Shown here: in pieces, positions 39,805 through 47,669 of the stretch
Layout of the letters: the number at the start of each line of letters is the position of its first letter
Position numbering within the stretch: position 1 is the first letter of the stretch
Assembly (NCBI GenBank): GCA_021815305.1
Contig: JAKAHC010000005.1
Location: 62,001 to 126,000, forward strand
Length of the DNA stretch: 64,000 nucleotides
Source: Deltaproteobacteria bacterium
GTDB taxonomy: Bacteria; Desulfobacterota; Deferrimicrobia; Deferrimicrobiales; Deferrimicrobiaceae
Direction: 5' to 3'
Notes under the pieces: generated by a model
Databases searched by the model: none
Seen by the model: the letters and a program-made list of their open reading frames with translations, nothing else
Told to the model about the DNA's origin: nothing
Position numbers and translations under genes: made by a program

Positions 39805-42444
39805 CTACCCGGGGGTTTTTCGCGGCGCGAGGTGGCAGACGACCCTCTGCCGGAAGGAGTTGGCGTTGATGCAGAGGGGGCGCCCGTCTTCGGGAACGGG
39901 GAAGTCGATGACGCGGACGACACCCGCCCACACCCCGTCCTCCGGGAGCAGGTCGGAAAGCCTGTTGGGCGCGGCCGAGAGAAATTTCATGTTCAGGACG
40001 TCCCCCTTCCGGGACGGGCGCACCGCGAGGTACAGCATGTTCGACTCCACCAGGTCGTTGAAGAAGTGCGTCCCCAGGGAGACGTCGGGGGCAACGCTCA
40101 TCCCCACGCCGATGATCTCGCAGACCACGGACACGGTGTCGATCTCCGCGAACGACACCGGCACGCCCAGCGAAGGCGTGCTCGTCCCCCATCGCCCCGG
40201 CCCCAGGAGAAGGAGGTTCGGCGGCCCCTGCTCCCGGTCGAGGTGGACGATCCGCCCGATCAGCCGGGCGACGGAGGGACGGTCGCGGACCGGGAGCGCC
40301 CCGTAGGCCGCGGGGTCCACGAACACCACCCTGTCGATCCGCGACTGGGAACTCCGGCCGATGACCGGTCCGTTCGACGAGAGCACCAGGGCGGAGGGCG
40401 CGATCCGCCCCGGAGGGTCGACGATGTTCCCCCCCTCCTTGACCTGGAGAGGGCGGCACTGCACGAGATTGATCCGGCACTTCTCCTGCGGCAGGAAGTT
40501 CGCCGTGAACTCCGTGTCCACCGGGTACTCGTACGCCTTCTTCAGGATCCCCAGCATCTCCCGCAACTCCCCGACGAAAGGGGTCGCGGAGAGGAGCCGG
40601 TCGAAGGTGAGCACCCAGCCGTCCGCCGGGACGGCGCGGACCCCGTCCTCCCCCCCGAGGAGGGCGCTGCGCTTCGTCGCGTAGAGGTCGATGGGCAGGC
40701 GCGAGGAGACGCCCGCCACGTCGTCGATGGTCTCCGAGGCGAACCGGTTCGCCCTAAGGTCGAGGACGTCCACCCTGCGCTGGGCATGGCCGGGCCCTTT
40801 CCTCCCCTTCCTGTCCGGTTCCGGGCGCCGCAGCGGGGCGTTCAGCGCCACCACCCGGGTGTAGTCGTCGTCGGCCCGCTCCACGGCCCTCGTGCCCAGG
40901 CCGAACACCAGCCGCACCACTCCCGCGTCGGGGTCGATCTCCTCGTTCCACACGTACGGGTTGTACGACAGGGCCACTCCGGCGACCTGCGGGTAGAACA
41001 GGTGGCCGTGGACGGCTCCCGACACGCGCTGCACCAGGATCGCCATCTGCTCGTCCCGGTCGATCAGCCCCCGATGGGACCGGTACAGGAGCGCCTCGGC
41101 GCTCATCGTGCTGGCGTAGACGGTCCGCACGGCCGTGAGGAACGCGGACAAGCGCTCCTGCGGCGACCCCTGGTTCGGGCAGAAGACGCTCTCGTACTTC
41201 CCCGTGAAGGCGTTGCCGAAGCTGTCCTCGAGGAGCGAGCTGGAACGCACGATGATCGGAGACTGGCCGAAATACTCCAGCATCGCCACGAACTGCTCGA
41301 GAATGAAGCCGGGGAACGTGCCGGAGAGGATCCGGTCCCTCGCCTCTTCCGCGCCGTCCAGGAACGTGGCGGCGTTCCTCTGCCCGCGACGGGCCCGCCA
41401 GCACCCGTTGCGCACGAGGAAGGTATAGAAGACGTCCGAGCCGATGTAGAAGGAGTCGTGCCTCTCCAGCCGCTCCTTCCAGCGCGGGTCCGTCTTGCAC
41501 AGGATGGAACGGGCGAGGAGCATCCCCACGGATTTGCCCCCGATCAGCCCCGTACCGATCATCCGCTTCCGGATGGCCTGCAGGTCGTCCATGTCGAACC
41601 ACCGCGATGCCAGGGAGACCAGGCGCTCGTCGCGGGTCACCATCATCCGCAGGAGCCGGCCGAAGACTTCCTCCGCCTCCTTTTCCGGGCGCTGGCCGAG
41701 GCGGACCTCCTCGAGGACCCCGCGGGCCTGGAGGAGCTTGCGGTCCCACATGTCGAGGGTCCGGGACACGGCGTCCACGCGGCGCCGGCCCTGGTTCACG
41801 AGGACCTCCGAAAGCACGGCGCTCTCCGTGAGGGGCTGGAACTCCGAGCCTTCCCGCACGTGGGGCAGGTACATCGTGGGGGAGTGGCGCTGGTCGACCT
41901 TCAGCGGGTGGACGTAAAGCCGGCCGCCGTGCCGGAAGACGTCGATCAGGAGCTGCGTCGTTCCGCGGATGGCGGAGACCGCGTCGAAGGAGTGGTAATC
42001 CCGCAGCAGCGCGAAATAGGTCACCGTCTCCAGGTCGTACAGGTACGGGCAGGTGACCATGAAGAAATTGCCCAGCATGAGGTCGCTGTACCAGTCGGCC
42101 GCCAGGTCCGACAGGCTGTCGAAGACGTAATAGGCCCCCCGTCCCGCCTCCTCGATCACCTTGTGGATCCGGGCGGTGAACGTCTCGAAACCCACTTCGG
42201 GGTGGAGAGCGTGGATCTCCGCGCCGGCCTCCCGGGGGACGAGTTCCGGGTGCCGGGCGAAGCGGAAGTAGACCAGCCTCTTCCCCTTCGCGAGGGCGTC
42301 CGCGACGAAAGGGCCGACGAAGGGCAGGTAGTCGTCGACGGAGTCCACCTGCCAGACGATGTTGTCGCCCGGCAGCAGTCCCGTGAAGACCCGGTCGAGG
42401 CCGGGAAGCCCGGTGCTGGGGACATCCGATACGGGTTTCGCCAA
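39805..42444 (-). CDS. KaiC-like (P-loop-less) domain fused to PEP-synthase/PPDK N-terminal-like ATP-grasp domain
   Basis: An 879-residue cytoplasmic protein. The N-terminal region (about 1-220) resembles a RecA/KaiC domain: STGLPGLDRVFTGLLPGD, then KGKRLVYFRF. Where the Walker A GxxGxGKT should be, it reads IVWQVDSVDDY, so ATP binding there is doubtful. The rest (about 300-800) resembles the PPDK/PEP-synthase ATP-grasp domain (IIVRSSSLLEDSFGNAFTGKYES, given as IVRSSSLLEDSFG and FTGKYES, and CRPLQVKEGG). No phospho-histidine or PEP-binding domain is fused. TTG 42444 follows GGGGGAAG at proper spacing; a GTG at 42486 is an alternative. Similar proteins have no assigned role. Confidence 0.72.
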   Translation of the reverse strand: MAKPVSDVPSTGLPGLDRVFTGLLPGDNIVWQVDSVDDYLPFVGPFVADALAKGKRLVYFRFARHPELVPREAGAEIHALHPEVGFETFTARIHKVIEEAGRGAYYVFDSLSDLAADWYSDLMLGNFFMVTCPYLYDLETVTYFALLRDYHSFDAVSAIRGTTQLLIDVFRHGGRLYVHPLKVDQRHSPTMYLPHVREGSEFQPLTESAVLSEVLVNQGRRRVDAVSRTLDMWDRKLLQARGVLEEVRLGQRPEKEAEEVFGRLLRMMVTRDERLVSLASRWFDMDDLQAIRKRMIGTGLIGGKSVGMLLARSILCKTDPRWKERLERHDSFYIGSDVFYTFLVRNGCWRARRGQRNAATFLDGAEEARDRILSGTFPGFILEQFVAMLEYFGQSPIIVRSSSLLEDSFGNAFTGKYESVFCPNQGSPQERLSAFLTAVRTVYASTMSAEALLYRSHRGLIDRDEQMAILVQRVSGAVHGHLFYPQVAGVALSYNPYVWNEEIDPDAGVVRLVFGLGTRAVERADDDYTRVVALNAPLRRPEPDRKGRKGPGHAQRRVDVLDLRANRFASETIDDVAGVSSRLPIDLYATKRSALLGGEDGVRAVPADGWVLTFDRLLSATPFVGELREMLGILKKAYEYPVDTEFTANFLPQEKCRINLVQCRPLQVKEGGNIVDPPGRIAPSALVLSSNGPVIGRSSQSRIDRVVFVDPAAYGALPVRDRPSVARLIGRIVHLDREQGPPNLLLLGPGRWGTSTPSLGVPVSFAEIDTVSVVCEIIGVGMSVAPDVSLGTHFFNDLVESNMLYLAVRPSRKGDVLNMKFLSAAPNRLSDLLPEDGVWAGVVRVIDFPVPEDGRPLCINANSFRQRVVCHLAPRKTPG

Positions 42445-42565
42445 AACGCTTCCCCCGCGGTAAAATCGTGTCGACCGGACGGGCACTCCACGTTACCACG
42501 AGAAAGGGGGAGAGGGCGCGCCGTTCGGCAAGTCCCCCGGAATCCGGGCTACAGGTCCGGATCGG

Positions 42566-43171
42566 CTAACTTCCCGCCTTGTCGGCCGCCTCCCGGAAAT
42601 AGTACCCGTCCACCATCGCCTTCACGAGCCGGGCATCCTCGGTGAAGACGAGATAGACGTGCACCGCCGTGAAGGAGAGGAACAACCACATGACGGTGGT
42701 GTGCCAGATGCGCACGTGCACCGCGCCTCCGAAAAACGCGGTCATCGCGGCGAACCGGGCGGGCCAGTAGAGGGCGAACCCGAGGACCGACTGAAGGAAG
42801 GAGACGGCGAACAGGGCCGCGTAGGAGAACTTCTGCAGGGCGTTGTACTTGGCGTAGTCCGGTTTCCGCCCGCCGAGCACGAGGTAGTGGGAAAGGACCG
42901 GCCCGATCCCCCTGAGATCCTCGACGTGGGGCATGGCGATCTTCCACTTCCCCAGGGCGAAGAAGAAATATACGTGAAGGGCCCCGAGGAAGAAGAAAAA
43001 GTACCCCGAGACGATGTGGAGGAAGCGGGCGGTCTGCATCGTGCCGAAGACGGCAAACCCCGGGTAGTGGATCTGCAGGCCGGACAGGATCAGGACGACC
43101 GTGTCCGCCATGTGCGCCCAGTGGGTGAACCGCTCGATGCGGTCGTGCTTGTAATACCTCTCTTCGGCCAT
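42566..43171 (-). CDS. Ni/Fe-hydrogenase b-type cytochrome subunit
   Basis: A 201-residue membrane protein with four to five helices, of the HyaC/HydC family. The first helix opens with RIERFTHWAHMADTVVLILSG. His residues in helices 1, 2 (ARFLHIVSGY) and the later HVRIWHTTVMW and FTAVHVYLVF would bind two b hemes. It passes hydrogenase electrons to menaquinone. It is encoded 16 bases after the large-subunit stop and is the last gene of the hydrogenase operon. Confidence 0.9.
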   Translation of the reverse strand: MAEERYYKHDRIERFTHWAHMADTVVLILSGLQIHYPGFAVFGTMQTARFLHIVSGYFFFFLGALHVYFFFALGKWKIAMPHVEDLRGIGPVLSHYLVLGGRKPDYAKYNALQKFSYAALFAVSFLQSVLGFALYWPARFAAMTAFFGGAVHVRIWHTTVMWLFLSFTAVHVYLVFTEDARLVKAMVDGYYFREAADKAGS

Positions 43172-43187
43172 GGGGCTCCTCCTCCGG

Positions 43188-44780
43188 TCAAACGACCCGG
43201 AACGCCTTCACCTCGTTGGTGACCGGGTGGATGATGTGGACGGCGCAGGCGATGCACGGGTCGAAGGAGTGGACCACGCGCAACACCTCGAGCGGCTTGT
43301 CGGGGTTCGCCACCGGCGTGCCGACCAGCGCCTCCTCGATCGGCCCGCGGACTCCCCTGTTGTCCCGCGGGGAAGCGTTCCAGGTGGTCGGCACCACGCA
43401 CTGGTAGTTCTTGAGGCGTTTCCCCTCGATGACATTGTAGTGGGCGAGCGCCCCGCGCGGAGCCTCCCACAGCCCCATCCCCCGCCCCTTCTCGGGAACC
43501 TCGTTCAGGGCGTACGTCTGCGTCTTCCCCGCCTTCAGGTTTCCCAGGAGCTCGCCGCACCAGTCGATCATCGCATCGACGACGAGTTTGGTCTCCAGGA
43601 CGCGCGCCGCAATGCGGCCCAGCACCGACAGGAGCACCTCCGGGTGCCCGCCCTGTCCCAGCGCCCGGAGCGTCCCGTCCACCATCGTCCTGACCTTGGC
43701 GTTCCCCGAGACGTACGCGACAAGGATCCGGGAGAGGGCGCCCACCTCCATCGGCTGTTCCCTGATCCTCGGAGCCTTGAGCCACGAGTATTTCGTGTCT
43801 CCCGGCCCGGTGAACTTCGGCTCCGTCTTTCCCTCCATCGGGGTCTTGTTCCCGCACTCCGCGGTGAACCACGAGTGGTCGACGTACTCCGTCACGTCCT
43901 TGCCGTCCACGCCGGCGACCTGGAGCTTTCCGCCAAAGATCGCCCCCCGCGGCAGCAACCGCTTCTTCGGATCGAAGGACGGGTCCTCGAAGACGCCCCA
44001 CGCCAGGTAATTCCCCACTCCCTTTCCGATTCCGGCGTACGTGAGATAGTACGGCGCGATCGCCAGCACGTCCGGGAGGAACGTCGTGTCCACCCAGTGC
44101 CGGATCTTCTTCAGGCGCCACAGGACGTTGTCGAGCACCTCGACGGTGGGGGTGAAGGTCGTTCCCCCGGGAGGCGTGCTCATGTGCATCGGCATCTTCC
44201 CGCCGAGCTGGGCGACCACCGTGGAGGCATCCTTCTGCATCTCGAGCGCCTCGAGGTAGTGCGCCACCGCGAGCAGGTTGAGGTCGGGCGGCAGCTTGTA
44301 CCCGGGGTGCCCCCAGTAGCCGTTGGCGAACGGCCCCAGCTGGCCGCTTTCCACGAACTTCCTCAGTTTCCCCTGCACGTCCTGGAGGTACTTCTCCCCG
44401 GGCTTCGCCCGGAGGGCGGAGACGACATCGACGTAGTCCAGCGCGTTCAGCTGGTAGAACCAGAGGATGTGGGAGTGGACGAACTGGCCGCCCTCGATCA
44501 GGTTCCGGACGATCCGCGCGTTGTCCGGAGGCGTCACGTCGAACGCCTGTTCCAGCCCGAGGGTGCTCGTGTGCCCGTGGGAGACCGGGCAGACGCCGCA
44601 GATCCGCTGGGTGATGAACCAGGCGTCCCGCGGATCCCGCCCCTGAAGGATGATCTCGAAGCCGCGGAACAGGGTCCCGGAGCTCCAGGCGTCCTTGACC
44701 TTGCCGTTCTCCACCTCCACCTCGATGCGAAGGTGCCCTTCGATGCGGGGGATCGGATCGATCACGACTCGCTTTGCCAT
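43188..44780 (-). CDS. [NiFe] hydrogenase large subunit
   Basis: A 530-residue catalytic subunit. The Ni-binding L1 motif RICGVCPVSHG is near residue 59 and the C-terminal L2 motif DPCIACAVH is followed by a 15-residue extension. Maturation proteases cut after that His. RIEGHLRIEVEVENG near the start is also typical. It belongs with the group 1 membrane-bound uptake enzymes by its operon (small, large, cytochrome b). All four Ni ligands are Cys, so it is not a [NiFeSe] enzyme. Start ATG 44778-44780, 33 bases after the small subunit stop. Confidence 0.95.
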   Translation of the reverse strand: MAKRVVIDPIPRIEGHLRIEVEVENGKVKDAWSSGTLFRGFEIILQGRDPRDAWFITQRICGVCPVSHGHTSTLGLEQAFDVTPPDNARIVRNLIEGGQFVHSHILWFYQLNALDYVDVVSALRAKPGEKYLQDVQGKLRKFVESGQLGPFANGYWGHPGYKLPPDLNLLAVAHYLEALEMQKDASTVVAQLGGKMPMHMSTPPGGTTFTPTVEVLDNVLWRLKKIRHWVDTTFLPDVLAIAPYYLTYAGIGKGVGNYLAWGVFEDPSFDPKKRLLPRGAIFGGKLQVAGVDGKDVTEYVDHSWFTAECGNKTPMEGKTEPKFTGPGDTKYSWLKAPRIREQPMEVGALSRILVAYVSGNAKVRTMVDGTLRALGQGGHPEVLLSVLGRIAARVLETKLVVDAMIDWCGELLGNLKAGKTQTYALNEVPEKGRGMGLWEAPRGALAHYNVIEGKRLKNYQCVVPTTWNASPRDNRGVRGPIEEALVGTPVANPDKPLEVLRVVHSFDPCIACAVHIIHPVTNEVKAFRVV

Positions 44781-44813
44781 GGGCTCTCCCTCTCGTCTTC
44801 GTGAAACGTCGGC

Positions 44814-45866
44814 CTATTCCTTCCTGTCGTCGTCCGGGGCCTTCCCGCGCGCCGCTTTCACCACCGCGTGCGCCGCGATGGCCGCGCCGGTGGCGACGGC
44901 GATGCCGACGCCGATCTTGTCCGCGGTGAGGTCGCCGTACGGCAGGGCGACATCGGCGAGCTTTCCGTAGAAGGGGGAGAAGTTGTCCGTCCACCGGTTC
45001 TCCGCGCACCCGAGGCACGGCGAGCCGATCTCGATGCACCACGACTCCTTCGAGTTCCAGCGCGTCCTGGGACACTCGGACCACGTCTCGGGCCCCTTGC
45101 AACCCATCTTGTACAGGCAGTACCCGGCGGCCTCTTCCTTCGAACCGAACCGCTCCACGAATCGCCCGCCGTCGAAGTGGGTCCGGCGCGGGCAGTTGTC
45201 GTGGATCTTCCGGCCGTAGAACATCTTCGGGCGCCCCTTGTCGTCGAGCTCGGGGACCTTGCCCATCGTGAGGACGTACACCACCGTCCCGACGAGCCAC
45301 TCCGGGTTCACCGGGCAGCACGGGAGGTTCACCACCTTCCTCCCGAGGGCATCCCCCACGCCCATGATCCGGCTGGGGTTGGGCGCAGCCGCCGGAACAC
45401 CGCCGTCCACGGCGCAGGAGCCGATGGCGACCACGGCCGTCGCGTTGCCGCACACCTCCTTCGCGATGTCCAGCATCTCCCGGCCGCCGATCCTCCCGTG
45501 GCCGGGGACGGTGGGGATTCCGCCTTCCACGATGCAGAGGTAATCCTTCCCCGCCACCGCCCTGGCGAGGACTTCCCCGGCCTGCTTCCCGGCGGCCGCC
45601 ATGATCGACTCGTGGTAGTCGACGCTCAGGATGTCGAGCACAAGTTCCGCGGCGTCCGGGCTGTCCGACTTGATGAACGACTCCGTGCACCCGGTGTCGC
45701 TTGCGAAGTGAAGCCAGACGACCCTGGGCCTTCCCGCCGCGGCTTTTTCCAGGGCGCGGGCCAGTTTCGGCGCCAACGCGCCGGACATCCCCAACGACGC
45801 GAGGGTCCCCCCCGCAAGCCGCAGGAAATCCCGCCGACTGAGACCGTTCCCCCGCTTCGTGAGCAT
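44814..45866 (-). CDS. [NiFe] hydrogenase small subunit with Asp at a proximal-cluster position
   Basis: A 350-residue FeS subunit exported by the Tat path (LSRRDFLRLAGG). Distal and medial cluster ligands are present: HDNCPRR, YCLYKMGCKG, WCIEIGSPCLGC. The proximal cluster motif, usually ECTGCTES, reads SDTGCTES here: D57 replaces the first Cys. C60 and later Cys in IGSCAVDGG and LPCCPVNPEW are kept. Asp ligation is known in the oxygen-insensitive group 1h enzyme. A C-terminal hydrophobic helix (about 318-338) anchors it. The ATG at 45866 has CAGGAGG upstream; the GTG five codons earlier overlaps that site. Confidence 0.92.
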   Translation of the reverse strand: MLTKRGNGLSRRDFLRLAGGTLASLGMSGALAPKLARALEKAAAGRPRVVWLHFASDTGCTESFIKSDSPDAAELVLDILSVDYHESIMAAAGKQAGEVLARAVAGKDYLCIVEGGIPTVPGHGRIGGREMLDIAKEVCGNATAVVAIGSCAVDGGVPAAAPNPSRIMGVGDALGRKVVNLPCCPVNPEWLVGTVVYVLTMGKVPELDDKGRPKMFYGRKIHDNCPRRTHFDGGRFVERFGSKEEAAGYCLYKMGCKGPETWSECPRTRWNSKESWCIEIGSPCLGCAENRWTDNFSPFYGKLADVALPYGDLTADKIGVGIAVATGAAIAAHAVVKAARGKAPDDDRKE

Positions 45867-45905
45867 CTGCGCCTCCTGCACGGGTAAACCTGGAGTGTTC
45901 GAACG

Positions 45906-45934
45906 AATTTAAAAAATGGTTCTATTGATGTCAA
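45906..45934 (-). promoter_or_regulatory. Sigma-70-type promoter of the hydrogenase operon
   Basis: On the minus strand TTGACA (45929-45934) and TAAATT (45906-45911) are 17 bases apart. The predicted start near 45899 leaves a leader of about 33 bases before the small-subunit ATG. Confidence 0.6.
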
Positions 45935-45943
45935 GGAAAATAA

Positions 45944-45980
45944 ATCCCTATGAATCAACGATTTATAGATTCATTGGGAT
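45944..45980. promoter_or_regulatory. Long imperfect palindrome upstream of the hydrogenase promoter
   Basis: Arms of 13 bases (45944-45956 and 45968-45980; inner part ATGAATC / GATTCAT, outer part ATCCC / GGGAT) pair at 12 of 13 positions around an 11-bp AT-rich centre. The centre lies about 63 bases before the predicted transcription start, a usual place for an activator site. Confidence 0.6.
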
Positions 45981-46093
45981 AAATATGCTTCCAGTCACAA
46001 ATACATAACGAAATATCGTTTCATTATTTACGAAACAAGGGGAACTCCCGCCGGGGACGAAGACGGCATTTGTCCCAACCATCGGAACGGGTA

Positions 46094-46435
46094 TTAGATA
46101 TCTATTTCAATCGACAGGATGGAGAGGGAGTCGCCCCCGCTCGCGGTGACGGGGGTCCCCTTGCACCGGGGGCACACCGAAGTGAAGGAGTCCGCTTCCA
46201 TGTCTCCGCAGGCGGGACAGGCGACGCGGATCGCCTCCTCTTCGATGTCGAGGCGGGCACCTTCCGCAAGCGTCCCCCTGGCCAGATGTTCGAAGAGGAA
46301 GGACAGGTTCCCGGGTTCGACGGCGCGCAGCACTCCCACGCATAACCGGATCGCCGTCACCTTTTTCGCCGCGTGCCGGTGCGCCTCGGAAAGGGCGACG
46401 TCCAGGGTCTCGTTGGCGATCCCGAGTTCGTGCAT
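46094..46435 (-). CDS. hypA: Hydrogenase nickel incorporation protein HypA
   Basis: A 113-residue nickel metallochaperone. The N-terminal MHELGIA supplies the Ni ligands (Met1, His2). The structural Zn site is formed by CPACGD and CPRCKG. HypA and HypB insert Ni into the large subunit. The ATG follows the hypB stop directly, so they form a unit upstream of the hydrogenase operon on the same strand. A 227-bp AT-rich gap with its own promoter separates them from the structural genes. Confidence 0.92.
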   Translation of the reverse strand: MHELGIANETLDVALSEAHRHAAKKVTAIRLCVGVLRAVEPGNLSFLFEHLARGTLAEGARLDIEEEAIRVACPACGDMEADSFTSVCPRCKGTPVTASGGDSLSILSIEIDI

Positions 46436-47092
46436 TCAGCCGTTCTTCGCCGCCCGCAGCGACTCGATCCGGTCGAGGAGGGCGGGCAGCCCCGCCCCGG
46501 TGACGGCGGAAACCTCGAAGATCTCGACGGCGGGATTGGCGGTGCGCGCGGCGCGGCGGACGCGCTCCACGTCGAACCGGACGTACGGCAACAGGTCGGT
46601 CTTCGTGATGACGAGGAGGTCGGAGGTCTTGAAGACGAGGGGGTACTTGAGAGGCTTCTCATCCCCTTCCGTCACGCTCAACAACACCACCCGCGTGTCC
46701 TCCCCAAGCGGGATCTCCGCCGGGCAGACGAGATTTCCCACGTTTTCCACGATGAGGAGCCGCGTCTGTTCGAGGTCCATCCCCCGCAGGACGGAGAGGA
46801 GCTGGGACGGCTGGATGTGGCAGGAGGAGCGGGTGTTGATCTGACGCACCTGGACGCCGTGCCTCCGGATCCGCCCGGCGTCGATGTCGGTCTCGATGTC
46901 CCCCTCCACCACCGCCACCCGGCTCTTCGCCGCGTACCGCCCCAGCAGGGCCTCGATCAGCGAGGTTTTTCCGGAACCCGGAGAGGAGATCAGGTTGAGC
47001 GCGTAGATCTTCCGCCCGGAAAGGAGCGCGCGGATTTCCCGCGCCGACGCCTCGGCGGACTGTCCGAGAGAACGCTCCACCTCGATCCGCAT
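46436..47092 (-). CDS. hypB: Hydrogenase nickel incorporation GTPase HypB
   Basis: A 218-residue SIMIBI-class GTPase. P-loop SSPGSGKT is at residues 36-43; switch and metal-site features include EGDIETDIDAGRI and the C/H pair in SSCHIQP. G4 is TKTDLLPY. The N-terminus lacks the CxxGCGC and His-rich nickel-storage stretches of some HypB proteins. ATG 47092 is preceded by GGAAAAGGG. The frame is open far upstream, but that part is antisense to the protease gene. It is divergent from the hydrogenase protease. Confidence 0.92.
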   Translation of the reverse strand: MRIEVERSLGQSAEASAREIRALLSGRKIYALNLISSPGSGKTSLIEALLGRYAAKSRVAVVEGDIETDIDAGRIRRHGVQVRQINTRSSCHIQPSQLLSVLRGMDLEQTRLLIVENVGNLVCPAEIPLGEDTRVVLLSVTEGDEKPLKYPLVFKTSDLLVITKTDLLPYVRFDVERVRRAARTANPAVEIFEVSAVTGAGLPALLDRIESLRAAKNG

Positions 47093-47197
47093 CCCTTTTC
47101 CGCCCCCCACCACGCGGGTCTGCGGGTTTAAGAATACCACACCGTCCCCCGGCTTCGCCCTTCTGCTACACTGGGATTTTCCGCAAGGAGGCTTCGG

Positions 47198-47662
47198 ATG
47201 CGCGTCATCGGCGTCGGGAATGTTCTTCTCTGCGACGAAGGGGTCGGAGTGCACGTCGTCCGCGAGCTCTCCCGCCGGGGAGAGCCGCCGGGGACGGAGT
47301 TCCTGGACGGCGGCGTCGCGGGCGCCACCCTCCTCAACCTGATCGAGGGGGAAGAACGCGTGGTGCTGATCGACGCGGCGGACGCTCCCCTCCCGCCGGG
47401 CACGGTCGTTCGCCTCTTGGCCGACGACCTCTCCTCCGGCGGCGCGCCCCGGTGGTCGCTCCACGATCTGAACCTCGCGGGGGTCCTCGGGATGATGCGG
47501 TTGCGCGAGACCCTTCCGGAACTTCTCGTCCTCGGGATCGTACCCGCCGACATCGGGACGTACAGCCTCGATCTCTCGGCGCAACTCTCGCGGCGTTTCG
47601 AGGAGATCCTGGGAAAGGTGCGGGAGGAAATCGCTTCGTTCGCAATCTCCCCGCGGGGATAG
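47198..47662 (+). CDS. Hydrogenase maturation protease (HyaD/HoxM/HycI family)
   Basis: A 154-residue endopeptidase that removes the C-terminal tail of the large subunit after Ni insertion. Conserved: GVGNVLLCDEGVGVHVV (with the Ni-recognition acidic residue in the DEGVG element), FLDGGVAG and VLIDAADAP. AAGGAGG lies before ATG 47198. A TACACT element at 47167-47172 is a weak -10. It heads the plus-strand operon with hypF, hypC, hypD and hypE, divergent from hypB-hypA. Confidence 0.92.
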   Translation: MRVIGVGNVLLCDEGVGVHVVRELSRRGEPPGTEFLDGGVAGATLLNLIEGEERVVLIDAADAPLPPGTVVRLLADDLSSGGAPRWSLHDLNLAGVLGMMRLRETLPELLVLGIVPADIGTYSLDLSAQLSRRFEEILGKVREEIASFAISPRG

Positions 47663-47669
47663 CGGCGCC

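Noticed and set aside
39832-42645. 937-codon plus-strand frame
   Set aside because: Antisense to the KaiC/PPDK-like gene; low-complexity composition.
43188-44780. Possible [NiFeSe] hydrogenase large subunit
   Set aside because: The C-terminal DPCxxC motif has Cys at both positions with no UGA.
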